The notes under the pieces: model-generated
Databases searched by the model: none
Seen by the model: only the letters and a program-made list of their open reading frames with translations
What the model was told of the DNA's origin: nothing
NCBI GenBank assembly: GCA_009760855.2
Contig: WPIO01000022.1
Location: 5,061,001-5,125,000 of the forward strand
Length of the DNA stretch: 64,000 nucleotides
DNA from: Cristatella mucedo
Taxonomy: Eukaryota > Bryozoa > Phylactolaemata > Cristatellidae
Direction of reading: 5' to 3'
Translations under genes and position numbers: made by a program
Part shown: piece by piece, positions 22,882 through 33,872 of the stretch
Numbering within the stretch: position 1 is the first letter of the stretch
Layout of the letters: the number at the start of each line of letters is the position of its first letter

Positions 22882-23553
22882 CAGTCATCCATCGCTACTT
22901 CGCACTTCGACTTTCGCGGGTTCACTCTATCGCTTTTTTTGAATACGTGTACATCCTTTAAAAAATTGACCGAAATAGTGGAAATGATACAACGCTCGCT
23001 CGTTCGTCTGGATCAATCATACACCCATATATTACAATTAAAATTAAAATTACTGTACTTTTTGGAACGCGGAAGGAGACGATGACGCACCTGTTGAAGA
23101 TATTGCACCACCTGAAGACTCTCCTACTGAAGTCGGGCCTTCAGAGGAGCAGTAACCTTGCTCTTCTTTGCTGTGCTGTACATCTCGTCATCTTAACCGC
23201 TTCATCACCAAACGCACTTATTTCATAGCTTGGTGTTTGTGCGTAAGAATTGTGTGCTTGCAATTAAATGTAAAATAATAACCATACAATTTTTGTAACG
23301 TCTAATGTCTTATTTTCTCTTATTTTGTCTAAAATATTTTGTAATACGAATGTAATGGTGACTAAAGGGGTGTTATTTCATGTCCGGAGGCCTCTAATAA
23401 TTTTAAAAACCGTATTTAGTGGGTCATAAACAGATATTCTGTGCTCTAACTACGAACATATTTGATTTGTAAATAAAGAATCTTACTTCGCGGAAATTCA
23501 CCTATCGCGGTAGAGTCTGGAACGGATTAACCGCAATAAACGAGGGTCGACTG
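22882..23553 (+). mobile_element. pogo-type MITE keeping a transposase C-terminus
   Basis: The ends are inverted: CAGTCATCCATCGC at left and CAGTCGACCCTCG (complement) at right. The flanks are TA at left and TG at right, consistent with a decayed TA duplication. At 23,066-23,155 a plus-strand frame reads DDDAPVEDIAPPEDSPTEVG and ends EEQ-stop. This acidic Pro-rich tail is of the type found at transposase C-termini. It is probably an internal-deletion derivative of an autonomous pogo element, inserted into the Tigger. Confidence 0.7.
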
Positions 23554-23867
23554 TGCAGCATTTACCTTGGAGATCAGATGACATGAAGATGCTGAAGAAG
23601 TTGAAGGAAAAAGGCTGAAATGAATAACTGAATTTTATTCGCTGATTCTCGCCCTTTTCACCGCGCTTTCCTCACTTTCAACTGCTGAGGTTTTTGATAC
23701 AAGTCTGTCCAATGAAGTCTGCTTCATCCTCCTATCAATCAGAATGTTTCTGAAATGAGTTAGACAAATGCCATTAATTAGCTTCGTCATACACCCAGAT
23801 GCAGCTTTTTCTGGGTGTTTCTTTTAAATAAAGTCTGAAAATTTCTCCCACATTCACAGCATTTCCT

Positions 23868-25430
23868 TTATCTCACCGGTAGAGATAAAATGGCCACACC
23901 CGCGTCACCTATTTTCTGAAAACCTACTTGTGCTGCTGCATCCGTATCTCTTTTAGAATCCTCGGAGTGCTCCTCGATGAGCTCGTTGATGTCAAGTTCT
24001 CCCGTGCCCAGGCTCGCGGAGGGATACAATGCCGAGGGATACAATCTCTCCCCCCCCCACCACTGCCGCTTCTGGTTCGAGTCTTTCAAGGTCAGTTTAA
24101 GACACAACCTCAAGCCGCAGCTTCTTCCACGCAGAGGCCCGGGTCTTCTTTGTAACACTCTCCCAGGCCATATAAATAATTCTGAGGCGCATCGCAATGT
24201 CACAGCTGTCCTCCACGACTCTCGAAAGGTGATGTTTACGGACTCCGACACCTCGAAGCAGCAGCGGAGCAGGTGCTTGATGAAGAGATTATTGAAACTG
24301 GAAATCATCCACTGGTGCACGGGCTGCATAGTAGGAGTTGCGTTCGGTAGAAGGTAGAGAACCCGTGTTAGCTTAATTCTTATAGGATGCAATTTCCGAG
24401 GTTAGGTGAGTGACCAGGCGCATAATCCAGGACGAGAAGGACTTGCTGGGCTAGCTAGCTGCTTTTCGGGGATGTTTCTTAGCGTCAGGACCGTCAAGTT
24501 TTCCCAACGATAAACGAGCGGCCGCCTAATCTTGCAATCGCCGCTCGCGATTGGCGCACACAGCGATAGGGCGAGGCCTATGAGCCGCGATGGCACACTA
24601 GGTAAGGCGGTTGCTTTTCGCGACCTCGGTCTCGAGGTCGTGGGTTCGATTCCTGCAGTGGGCGATTCTTTATTGCCACTGCAAGCGGTGGTGATAGCCG
24701 TAAAGGCTCTTCTGTCGCTGTGCAAAAAGAGGCTGCTTAATCAGCTAGGATTTATTTGATTTATTATTATCCTTCGTGGACTTGAGGTCTGGCATCCTCT
24801 TCTCCTCTGTCATTTTTAGTCCTCCACAGCATCTTCTTCCAGGAGAGTCCTATCTCGGCACACTTAAAAAGACTTGCTGGGGATTTATTCCTCTGTTACT
24901 ATTATTCCAGCAAAGGTTTTGAGGTAATCCTCAGCTGCCTTCGTATCCACGCTCGCTGCGTCACTGTGCCTGACGACGGAGTGAATGCCGATCCTCTTTT
25001 TAATATTCTCGAACCAGCCACGACTGGCATCAGCCTGCTTGCCCCGTCAGTTGAAGTACGTGGGGTCTGCCGCAGTAAATCAATGTAAATAGCTAGTGCC
25101 TTCTCGAAGATTATAGCCTCCTTCACGGTGTCTCCTGCGAGCTGTTTTTTCGCCAACCACACCATCAGTAGCTTCTTCATATTTTCACGGATAAATGTCT
25201 GCTGTTTAGAAATTACTTTAAGGCTCTTGGCTGGCGTTGTAGCCATCGATCAACTCCGTCTGCTTCAATAAGGCACAGATCGTAGAGGTGCTATGCTCGC
25301 ACTGCTTCGCGAAGTCGACTACATGCACAGCTCGGTCATGCGCATCCGGTAATTTCTTTCTTTAGTTGAATGCACATCAATCCTCAGAGCTGTCCTTAGC
25401 ACTCACCTCATTCGGATCCATGGCTCGGAA
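23868..25430 (-). pseudogene. TIGD1-like Tigger transposase, inactivated
   Basis: Tigger transposases are DDE enzymes with a CENP-B-type helix-turn-helix N-terminus. The frame starts with MDPNEVSAKDSSED at about 25,422. It continues with SLKVISKQQTFIRENMKKLL, MVWLAKKQLAGDTVKEAII and LAIYIDLLRQTPRTST at about 25,230-25,060 (second HTH half). YLKTFAGIIVTEE follows near 24,925 and ASGDCKI near 24,540. The C-terminal catalytic part at 24,350-24,260 shows LPNATPTMQPVHQWMISSFN, LLRCCFEVSESVNITFRESW, then ELIEEHSEDS near 23,970. The usual P-P-N and QPMDQ are altered (LPN, QPVHQ). Many stops and frameshifts, plus the SINE inserted near 24,584, disable it. Confidence 0.85.
24584..24768 (+). mobile_element. 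SINE-T, best-preserved copy
   Basis: Reference copy for the family. The head GCCGCGATGGCACACTAGGT carries the A box. A class-II-like long variable arm (GACCTCGGTCTCGAGGTC) is followed by the B box GGGTTCGATTCC. The body reads TTTATTGCCACTGCAAGCGG, then GATAGCCGTAAAGGCTCTTC, and the tail GGCTGCTTAATCAGCTAGGA then TTTATT. Organisation and variable arm suggest derivation from a tRNA-Leu/Ser-type gene. It is inserted in the Tigger transposase between the regions encoding KSTKD-like and LCA..ASGDCKI segments. Confidence 0.85.
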
Positions 25431-25696
25431 AAAAAGCTTTGAAAAGTGACTACAAGCACAAGCGTAAGCGAAACGCGGATGCTTCCGCTGGCTGCGAGCC
25501 TACAGCTTAAAGGTAAACGAGTGGGATGCTGGGCGGATGTTGGAGCGTTCGCGGCGACGTTCGCTGCTCCAACTATTGGTGGGATATCTGAAGCTGGCTA
25601 GTAATCCATGTTATAGCTCTCTACTCAAAGCGAAAATCGGCCTTGGGGAGACGGCTCGGATAGCTCTCGAAAACCTCGTTAGTTGGGACACATGCG

Positions 25697-26744
25697 TAAG
25701 GTCAAATCGCCACTGATTCATCAGCCGCTTCGCTGCATGCTGCTGCAGTTCTTGAGCATCTAAGGCATGTTCTGCACAAAGCCATGACCTTAGCAGGCAG
25801 TCGGTAGTGTGTTTTGAAAATTAACTTCAACTAAAGCGTAATATTTGGCGTAGGTTCGCGAAAAATGAGGCCAGCGACAAATATGTTTCTTCTTCTTGGC
25901 CATCTCTCGTCGCAGCGGCTTTAGTTCATGTTCTCTTGTTCGAAATAAAGAAGACAGCTCAAGCATAAAGAAAGTCCAACTGTCATTTGGCTCTCGCTCA
26001 CAGTGGAAATTGAAATGGAAAGAGAAAAAATGATTCACTACACCATGATGGTTAGTCTTGATACAGCCGATCTGCCACAATAACAGCCAATAAATCGCAC
26101 TGATGTGTTGTGATGTTACTCTAGAATTTTGCATAAAGTTGAAAAGTCGGATCAATCTTGATTTGTTTATTTTTCAGGTTGCCTAGTGCTGACAAGTTGG
26201 ATGGACCACGAGTGCTCCCTCTGACATCTAAAATAAGTAAAAAAGAATCCTCAAAGAACACATGTCAAGTACAGATCGTGCAGTTCTTACTTAAAAATTG
26301 CGATGCATCTTTTTTTAATTTTGTTAAAATTATAATATACTACCTCTACTATTTTTAAAAGTATGTAATCAAGAAAATAATAAGAAAAACAATTTACAAA
26401 TTAAAGATGTTTCACTGAGACTATACTTATTTAATGATAGGCAAATCATCATTCATAATAATGTAATTAATTTGTGGGTAATTAATTTGGAAAATTAAAA
26501 CTATTCGTATGAGCTGCGATATAACTGTGATGAATCTGAATGATTGGCTAAGACGATGCTGAGGCTGAGGCTAAGACTGTCCCGCAGCTTTACCTTTTAT
26601 CTGTTCCGCTGAGATGTAATCTATATTGCATTTACGAGCCATTATTGAATGATTCAATGCGAAACTGATTGTTCAATTTGAACTATGAGATGTAATATTT
26701 TGGCTTCACATGTTAGTTTATACTAACAGCAATAATAATATTAA
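25697..26744. other. No gene seen
   Basis: AT-rich. A 121-codon minus-strand frame at 26,155-25,790 shows no motif I recognise. Confidence 0.4.
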
Positions 26745-27190
26745 TATACTTGATAAAAAGCCCCCAGATAACTCAATCTCTTTCTAGGCGCTTTACATTT
26801 GCTGCAAAGGAAACACGATCGAATGGTGAGTGGTATCCTACTTGATAAACAGCAAGAATAACATGGTTAGGGGTTACATGCACAGGGTCAGCATTCAAGT
26901 GTGGTTAATGGCAATATGCACAGTGCCAGCACGCATAATCACTTAAAGAATGAACCACAGGGACCCACTAAATGCTTTCATAAATAGGTGCTTTTTCAAT
27001 TTCTTTTTAAATTTGGTCAAGTCAGAGGATGTCGTGACGGGAGTCGGTAGTGAGTTCCAGGCTTTGGAAGCATTCGAACAAAAGGCACGGTCTCCAAAGG
27101 CTTTGAGGTTTGTAAAAGGTATAGATAAACAGCTAGATTCCGAAAAGCGGGTGGTACAATACTTCGCCTGGTAAGGCAGTAGATCTGATA
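26745..27190 (-). mobile_element. LINE-A 3' copy
   Basis: 3' stem-loop and (AAT)n tail at the left, 3' UTR, C-terminal ORF to the LLPYQAKYCTTRFSESSCL region. It ends at the (AAT)n tail of the next copy in the same orientation. Confidence 0.85.
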
Positions 27191-27845
27191 GGTAATAATA
27201 ATAATAATAATAATACACTTGATGAAGCGCCCTCAGAGAACTTAATCTCTTTCTAGGCGCTTTATATTTGCTGCAAAGGGAAATGCAATTGAATGGCAAG
27301 TAAAATCATGCTTGAAAAAAAACACGATGAATAATACGGTTAGGGGTGACATGCACAGGGTCAGCATGCAAATGTGGTTAGTGGCAGCATGCACAGTGTC
27401 AGCACGCTTAAGCTCATCAAGGAAGAGTCGCAGGGACCCACTATATGCTGTCCTAAATAGGTGTGTTTTTTAAGTTCCTTTTAAATGTGGTCAGGTCAGG
27501 GGATGTTCTGGCGCAGGTCGGGAGATTGTTCCAGGCTTTGGGAGCATACGAACTAAATGCATGGTCTCCAAAGGATTTAAGGTTTGTACGAGGTATTTCT
27601 AGACTGTTGGATTCCGAAAAGCGGGTGGTACGATGCTTGGCCTGATGGGGGAGTATCTCGGAGAGATAGGTTGGAGCCATAGAATGAATAGACCTAAAAG
27701 TGAGCGACAAAACCTTGAAGTCAATCCGTTGCTTGACTGGTAGCCAGTGCATGTCTGCGAGAAGTGGAGTAATGTGGCAACTGCGACGCTCACGACAGAC
27801 AAGCATAGCTGCAGAGTTTTGCACCAGCTGCAATCGCCTGATGTA
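27191..27845 (-). mobile_element. LINE-A 3' copy, tandem with the preceding one
   Basis: Longer LINE-A 3' piece. The minus frame 27,869-27,453 reads QLVQNSAAMLVCRERRSCH, LADMHWLPVKQRIDFKVLSL and NLKSFGDHAFSSYAPKAWN. Its tail abuts the truncated 5' end of the copy at 26,745-27,190, head to tail. Confidence 0.88.
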
Positions 27846-29868
27846 ATGTATCTCCGTCTGTAACTCCACAAAGTCATAAAGACCATGTGGGTGTTACACA
27901 GGAGAGTTTTGTATAGCCCACTCACAGCCTAAGCGGCTTTTGGTACGCATTCGGTAGCGAACAGACTTCGTCTCACGCAACAAAGAGAAAGTGGGAAGCA
28001 TAGCAGAGTCAGGAGAGCAGTTGAGGTAGTGAGTAGCATGGAAGTAGCAGCTCAGGACCACCGAAAAGGATGTGCCATAGTCGGCAGTAGGAGAGTAGTT
28101 ATCGTTGCGTAAGAATTGTGGAAGCGAGTTCCACAGTCTAGGACCTGTAGAGCTAAAGCTTCTGTCGCCAACTGTCTTTAAGCAGAGGAATGGGACAGCT
28201 AATTTATTGTCCACACAGGACCTGAGGGCGCGAAGAGGCTGAAACTGATGCAGCAGCTCAGCTAAGTACGAAGGAGCCAAGCCGTGGTGGGCCTTGTGTG
28301 TGGGTCAGCATAAGAACTTTGCTCTGTATCCTTTGCTCAACCGGCAACCATCCTAGCTCTTTCAGCAAAGGAGACACGTGCTCAAACCTCTGGGATTTGA
28401 AGACCATCCTTGCAGCCATATTCATTGTCCGCTGTAGTGGCATAATAGCTTTCTTTGGCAGCCCAGCCAAAAGGGAATTACAATAATCAAGCCGAGACAG
28501 AACTAGAGAGCTAGTTAAATGTTTTACAAGCCACTGTGGGAGACAGCTCCTAATCTTGGATAGGGATCGGATGTGATGGCCAGCTGTAGAGGCAGTCTTC
28601 TGAATGAAGCTTTTGAAATTGAGGCAGCTGTCGAAAACGACACCTAAATTTCGAGCACGTTGTGATGGCCGCACAATAGCATCACCTATTAGAACGGCAA
28701 AGCCTTTTAATCCAGCCACACGCTTAGGGTGTCCTATGAGCAGCAGTTCCGTTTAATCATCATTTAATTTCAGGAAGTTTTCCGACATCCAGGATCGAAT
28801 ATCGGCAAGGCAAGCGTTCAGTTTCTCAGTTACCGCAGCAGATTCCGACGGTTTGAATGACAAATACAACTGAGTATCGTCAGCATAGAAGTGATATCCT
28901 ATTCCATGTGCCTTAATCACTTTTCCCAGAGGTTGTGTATACATGGAGAACAGCAAGGGACCGAGTACAGACCCTTGAGGGACTCCACAGGTGACCCTTC
29001 TCGTGTCTGAGACCTGACCCCCACACGACACGGATTGAACACGATCAGACAAGTATGATATAAACCACGCCAGTGCTTCGTCTGCCAGACCGATTGTTGT
29101 TCTCAATCGTTCAAGCAGAACTTCGTGATCAATGGTGTCGAAGGCAGCAGACAGATCTAGCAGAGCTAGGGCAGTGACATTCCCGTCGTCGTTGTCGCGT
29201 AGAATGTCATTGTTAACACGGAGGAGAGCAGTTTCATTAGATTGCTGCCTCTTGAACCCTGATTGAAATGTTTCTGACATTCCATTGTTTTCGATATGTT
29301 CAACTAGCTACTTAGCAACAATTTTTTTCAAGAATCTTTGATAAGAACGGAAGGGAAAACTGGACGATAGTTTGCTAGAACCTCTGTGTCTAATCCAGGC
29401 TTTTTAAGAATAGGGCTAACGATTGCCGATTTGAAGGACTTGGGGACGACCCCTTTTCCCAATAAACGTTACAAATCTTGGTTATGGCAGGGCTAAGTTG
29501 GTTTGCTAGTGAAGACCACAGAGATGAAGGTATAGGGTCTTCAGGAGACGAGCTCTTTTTGCTAGACCTTATTAAGGCAGCCACATCACAGGCAGAAACA
29601 TCGGAGAACTTTTTAATTAAGGTCACAGGTTGAGGAACGGCGATTGCTTTGGTCGGAGGGGGCTCACTGGAGGCACGACTGTGCACAATTGTTTCAGTAA
29701 AGAAGGCTGAAAACTTTTCATCTGAGCCTTTAATTTCTGGGGAGTCAGACCTCATAGCATTGGCCAGTAAATGGTTTACTGTCTTATAAATCTGTTTAGT
29801 GTCCGACTATCAGGAATTTAGCTTTCTAATGAAAAAAGAAGCCCTGGCTTTTCGCACATGCTGGCAGG
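27846..29868 (-). mobile_element. LINE-B (CR1/L2-group), 2-kb 5'-truncated copy
   Basis: The longest retrotransposon ORF remnant. The minus-strand linker reads DEKFSAFFTETIV and FSDVSACDVAALIRSSKKSS, then DPIPSSLW (29,755-29,390). The RT domain (29,280-28,753) has FQSGFKRQQSNETALLRVNN, LALLDLSAAFDTIDH, GVPQGSVLGPLLF, YHFYADDTQLYLSF and FLKLNDD. After an in-frame TAA at 28,755-28,753 the same frame continues TELLLIGHPKR ... RLDYCNSLLAGLPKKA ... LGWLPVEQRI. A frameshift near 28,280 precedes the C-terminus (LLHQFQPLRALRS, GPRLWNSLPQFLRN). A CATTACAT-type tail lies at the 3' end (about 27,846). There is no endonuclease: truncated in the linker at about 29,868. The catalytic YADD is intact, so this is a fairly young dead copy. 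Confidence 0.9.
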
Positions 29869-30355
29869 TAGGCTTGAGCCAAAGAATTTAGACACTTAAA
29901 AAAGTGAGCGACAAAACCTTGAAGTCGAGCAGTTGCTTGACTGGTAGCCAGTGCAGGTCAGTGAGAAGTGGTGTGATATGGCAACTGCAACGCTCACGAC
30001 AGACAAGCCCAGCTGCAGAGTTTTGTACCAGCTGTAAGCGCCTGATTGCACCGGCCGGTAGACCAGCAAGCAGTGAGTTACAGAAGTCAAGACGGAATTA
30101 TCACAAATGCATGGACCGACTTAGACGTGGCATCCCTTCTAAAAAAAAGTCCAAATTTTAGCTATGTTATGTATCTGAAAGTAGAAGACTTGATTGTGGA
30201 GCTAATGTGGTCGTCTAACGAAAGCTCACTTTGGAACATGACACCTAGATTTCGTGCAGATTCAACATGAGATATGCTGGCAGAGCCTATTTTGAGCGTT
30301 AGCCTTTACACTTTCTGAATCACATTCGGTGTGCCTATAACTAGAAAGTTTTTTC
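29869..30355 (-). mobile_element. LINE-A internal fragment
   Basis: Minus-strand LINE-A from the ISPVE.ARNLGV.FQSD-equivalent region (about 30,300-30,180) through VRNSAARL-type sequence to the LTFRSLHS region near 29,900. Both ends are truncated. It abuts LINE-B. Confidence 0.82.
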
Positions 30356-30949
30356 AACGTTCAATGTAAAAAAATTGCTTGTAAATTATCTCCCCTGATA
30401 TTTGTTTAACGAAACGCTTATAGCTGCTATAGTAGAATATTAATCTAAATATAAAAAGGGGAAAACTATAAGCGTGATGTCAGCAATTTTCTTTAACTGG
30501 ACGCACGGGCTCACATTCAAAATCATATTGATCGGTGGCATTATTTTTTACAGACTATCCAATATTCACACACATACGCTGTTCCTCTAATTACAATTAT
30601 TGGTGCATAGATCTGTGCATGAATGTCCAAGTATACTAAATAATCAGAACAATAAAATTTTCTTGGCTGTCTTTAAGAATCAATCATCTAAGGAACGAAT
30701 AATGATTAGACAGGAATCAAAATCACTCTAGTATCCTGGGTAAGCACCTACAGTACAAACGAACGAATAACGACAAGTTCACCATCGCGAAGTGAAAGCC
30801 GAGCAGATGCGGCTTTAGATTATACTTCAATGACGTGCGAAAAGTCAATGAAGATAATGACAGAGAAGCCAGAAGAGAGTTTTTAAGTTTTGTTGAGCAA
30901 AATGTCCTTATGCTGTATTGTGTTTATTACCCTAGTTGTGCTTATTTTT
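30356..30949. other. No gene seen
   Basis: AT-rich, with no assignable frame or repeat. Confidence 0.4.
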
Positions 30950-31975
30950 GGAGTCGCAGTAATCTAGACGACATGTCTCAAACGCGTAAGCAAATTTTGC
31001 TTTGGTAAGCTTGTTCCCGCAAGCCCTAACCTCTGCTGAAAGAAACCAATTTGACACTTGAGGCTTTCTGTTAATCCAGGGGCCGGCAACTTTTTCTCGG
31101 ACCACTCGGGCCATTTCAGGAGGTCAAGAAGGCGCGCTAGGCCGGAAGAGACCACGCCCACTCCGCAGGGGCCGTTCAGGGGGAGCGTGGCCAGACGAAC
31201 AAACGGTTGCAGCAGACGCACACATGCAAACTGGAATTGTAGGAGCAGACATGTATCATCCCTCCGCGGTCAGCCACTTCGGTTTCACACGAGCGCCTGA
31301 TATCAGTTCAAAAAATGAACACGGGGGCCACAGACAAATTGAGCTGCAACCAGCAGTAGTGAATGGGATAAAACCGTGACAACTAAATGAGGCCGGATCC
31401 AATAATAAATAACTAGAGGGCGTTAGGCAGGACTACTAGGAGTACTAGCCAGGCCATACTATTTGACCTAAATGCCGGAGTTTGCCGACCTCTGCATTAA
31501 TCGAATAAAAAAGTCATTTTGGAACTCTATATACAGATTATGAGCACGCATCAGCAGAGTGATGCGATGATGAGCAAATTTTTGAGGGCCACGTCTTTCA
31601 AGTTTAGGCTTGGCACTAAACTTGCCAGTGGCTAATAGGTTGGTCTTATTAGTGTTACACTTCGGGAAGTTAGTGGCCGTAAAGTGCAAACGTCGTTAAT
31701 TGAGGCTGCAATGAAGGTGAATGGTTTGGATGCAGAGCTGACAAGTGTCAAAGGATAGGTCTAACTGGGTTCTATCAGCTTAAAAATGAAAGGCAAAATT
31801 GTATTTGACAATGACATCGAACAAATTGAGAGTACACTTAGATAGCGAAAAGAAGGCCATCACTTACTTGTGGTCTTCCTGCATGACCGACAGCCATTTG
31901 CATCTATGCTCTGGCATCTCTCAGTGAGGTATAACTTAACACCGCAGGATAGCACTGAGCTAGTGAGACCTTAGT
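30950..31975 (-). mobile_element. Old LINE remnant split by a hAT-like MITE
   Basis: The minus-strand upstream part (31,975-31,495) reads YLTERCQSIDANGCRS, AASINDVCT, NFPKCNTNKTNLLATGK and HNLYIEFQNDF. These are equivalents of YLSGRPQSIDVNGQRS, ACIDDIRT, FLKLNDDKTNLLVMGK and RNLGV.FQSDL in LINE-A. After the MITE it resumes (31,076-30,950) with QVSNWFLSAEVRACGNKLTK, then FAYAFETCRLDYCDS. It is much older than the other LINE-A copies. Confidence 0.7.
31077..31494. mobile_element. hAT-like MITE, 418 bp
   Basis: The ends are inverted: CAGGGGCCGGCAACTTTTTC at left and CAGAGGTCGGCAAACTCCGG (complement) at right. The flanks TGTTAATC (31,069-31,076) and CATTAATC (31,495-31,502) form an imperfect 8-bp direct repeat, the hAT hallmark. 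It carries no transposase. Removing it joins two halves of one LINE ORF remnant, which independently supports the boundaries. Confidence 0.82.
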
Positions 31976-33287
31976 GCGTCCAGTTGTGCTCCAAAAAGAA
32001 ATCCGGTGATTGCTTGCTTTAAATGCTCACGTGCAAAATCTAATGAGGGGCTGCAATAATTTGTCTGTTAGGTCATGGCTCGCTCGTCTGTCTTGGATAA
32101 AAATAGTAGAACGAAGACTGATTAAGGATACGAATGTTCTGATTAAAGGTACTAAGGTTCTAGCAATCTTTTATCGGCTTTTTAATGAGTGGCCAAACTA
32201 TAGTGGCTTTTTGGAGGGTAGGGACTCTCGTATCCAGGGATATATACAGCTACGCACATCTGCATATTTATTGCATGTGCACAGCTTTATATGCTTGCGT
32301 GTAAATTACATATAAATATATTGTCTATGAATTTACTGGTATATATTTATTTATACATAAATCTACTCAAAAATTTGATCTGCGTAGTGAGCAGCAGAAA
32401 TATTTGTATAACATCGAAATCACGCTATTTTCTCACGAACTCTTCGTGTTACGCAGAAGCATCTTGTAGGCCAAGTGCCTCATGGATCGCGAACGATCTC
32501 GCGAAAAAGCCGTCAAACAAGATTAAGATGACGCTGCCATCCAACCGACCGGTCGCAATGACAACGACTGCTGCAGGTCAAGAGAAATGCATTCCGATGA
32601 TACATTTAAAGTATACTGTCCAGATTACGGAAGCTAACTGAGGTCCAATCTTGCTCACTCCGTACTGTGGCAGTCACCATCTGTCGAGGACGACCTAGGA
32701 AGCTCACCTTTGCAGCACTATCGCTTTGGCAAAGCGTGCAAATTCGTGCTTGTTGTTCTCAGCCGACAGCTACAGTCTTTCGTGTATTTCTCTGAGCATG
32801 AGCCTCAATTCGATGACTTGTAACCCTGGTCGCATTGAATCTTAACCTCTAAGGTAACCCTCTGCGCCGATCTTGATTATTAAACCAAGCCTTGCATGAT
32901 TCACATCTTCGAAATGCAACCACGTGACGTGAGCAGAATTTCTATAGAACTCGCGTTAAGAGTTACTTGGAGAGGAGTAGACGAACCTCGAACAAAAGTC
33001 AGTGATGTCATGTCTGCACAGTCCTCTCCGAACGCTGCAACTAATCTATTCTGCTTTCTCAAAGTTAGTACTCAAAATAAACATCCAGTCTTTAATGGCT
33101 AATAGCTCCCACTACTCGACACCTTACGCTAACGCTTCTCTGGTGCTTTTTGAGTTGGGCAGCTTGTTAGCAGGCCAATAGGGTCAACAACGAATTTCGC
33201 GAAAAAAAATTCAGGCAATTCTTAACTGATCGAGAACATTTTCTTTCTGACTCTCGCTGCGGATGCTTTCAAGTATAAAGTGAATCG
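31976..33287. other. No gene seen
   Basis: Mixed-composition sequence with short frames. Nothing recognised. Confidence 0.4.
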
Positions 33288-33352
33288 GTAATAATCAGCT
33301 GATTTAGCAGCAGCCTCGTTTTATACATGCAGCATAATAGCCTTAGTGGATA
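33288..33352 (-). mobile_element. SINE-T 3' fragment
   Basis: AATAATCAGCTGATTTAGCA, then the AGCCTCGTTTTATACATGCA-type body. Only the distal body and tail remain. Confidence 0.5.
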
Positions 33353-33872
33353 TTACTCTCGCTAGTGGTTGGCAAAATAATGTTGCCTTGTGCGGGACTG
33401 TAACTCGCTGCTCGGATCCAGACGTCCTTACCTCCAGTCCAAGACCCAGGTGCCATCCGGCATCCACACTACTCTTGGCTAAAAATCACGCGATCACTCT
33501 TAATGCTCCCGGGTAAATACACAATTTTCTTCGGCGATTATTCCCAGTTAAGTTTCGTGGCGGGCTCATAAAACAACGTGTTCCAAACGTAGTCTGCGGC
33601 TTCCTCGTCCGGTCAGACCTAGGCTGCCAACTCAACGCTCGTAATGAGGCGCCGAGTCTCTCAGCCGATGCGCGACGACTAGCGACGACGACGCCTGAAC
33701 CTTGTGGCACGGCTAGTGACTTTTGGGAGCTGCGCCAATCCACGCAAGTATGCCGATAGTAGCACGAACACAGCAGCGAGGGCTCGTACTTTAACATAAC
33801 AGATGCGTATCCATGATGTAGATAAGTCTATTTGAAACCACCGGATGGTTAAGGCTTTTAACAGTGGCCATT

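Larger units (their letters stand above)
22440..25696 (-). mobile_element. Tigger (Tc1/mariner-pogo) transposon with nested MITE and SINE
   Basis: The left end starts CAATGGTGCCCTGACTTACG. The right end, complemented, starts CGCATGTGTCCCAACTAACG. Both are flanked by TA (22,438-22,439 and 25,697-25,698), the pogo/Tigger target duplication. The subterminal (GAGCTCAATGCTCAAATTAC, then CCCCATTGAAATGAATTG) resembles known Tigger-type terminal sequence. The transposase pseudogene runs on the minus strand (about 25,430-23,868). Nested inside are a pogo-type MITE (22,882-23,553), an AT-rich low-complexity tract (about 22,545-22,740) and SINE-T (24,584-24,768). Confidence 0.8.

Noticed and set aside
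24584-24660. Functional tRNA gene
   Set aside because: A and B boxes are present, but the sequence continues into a SINE body shared with many copies. The cloverleaf is imperfect.
25790-26155. 121-codon minus-strand frame
   Set aside because: No motif, AT-rich context, no splice or promoter signals. The length is unremarkable for 64 kb searched in six frames.
27894-29868. Host gene with YADD reverse transcriptase
   Set aside because: Motif order, 3' tail and multiple truncated relatives in the window show it to be a LINE.
27846-30355. LINE-B as a simple insertion into a single LINE-A copy
   Set aside because: The LINE-A pieces on either side overlap by about 180 bp rather than being consecutive, so they are separate copies.
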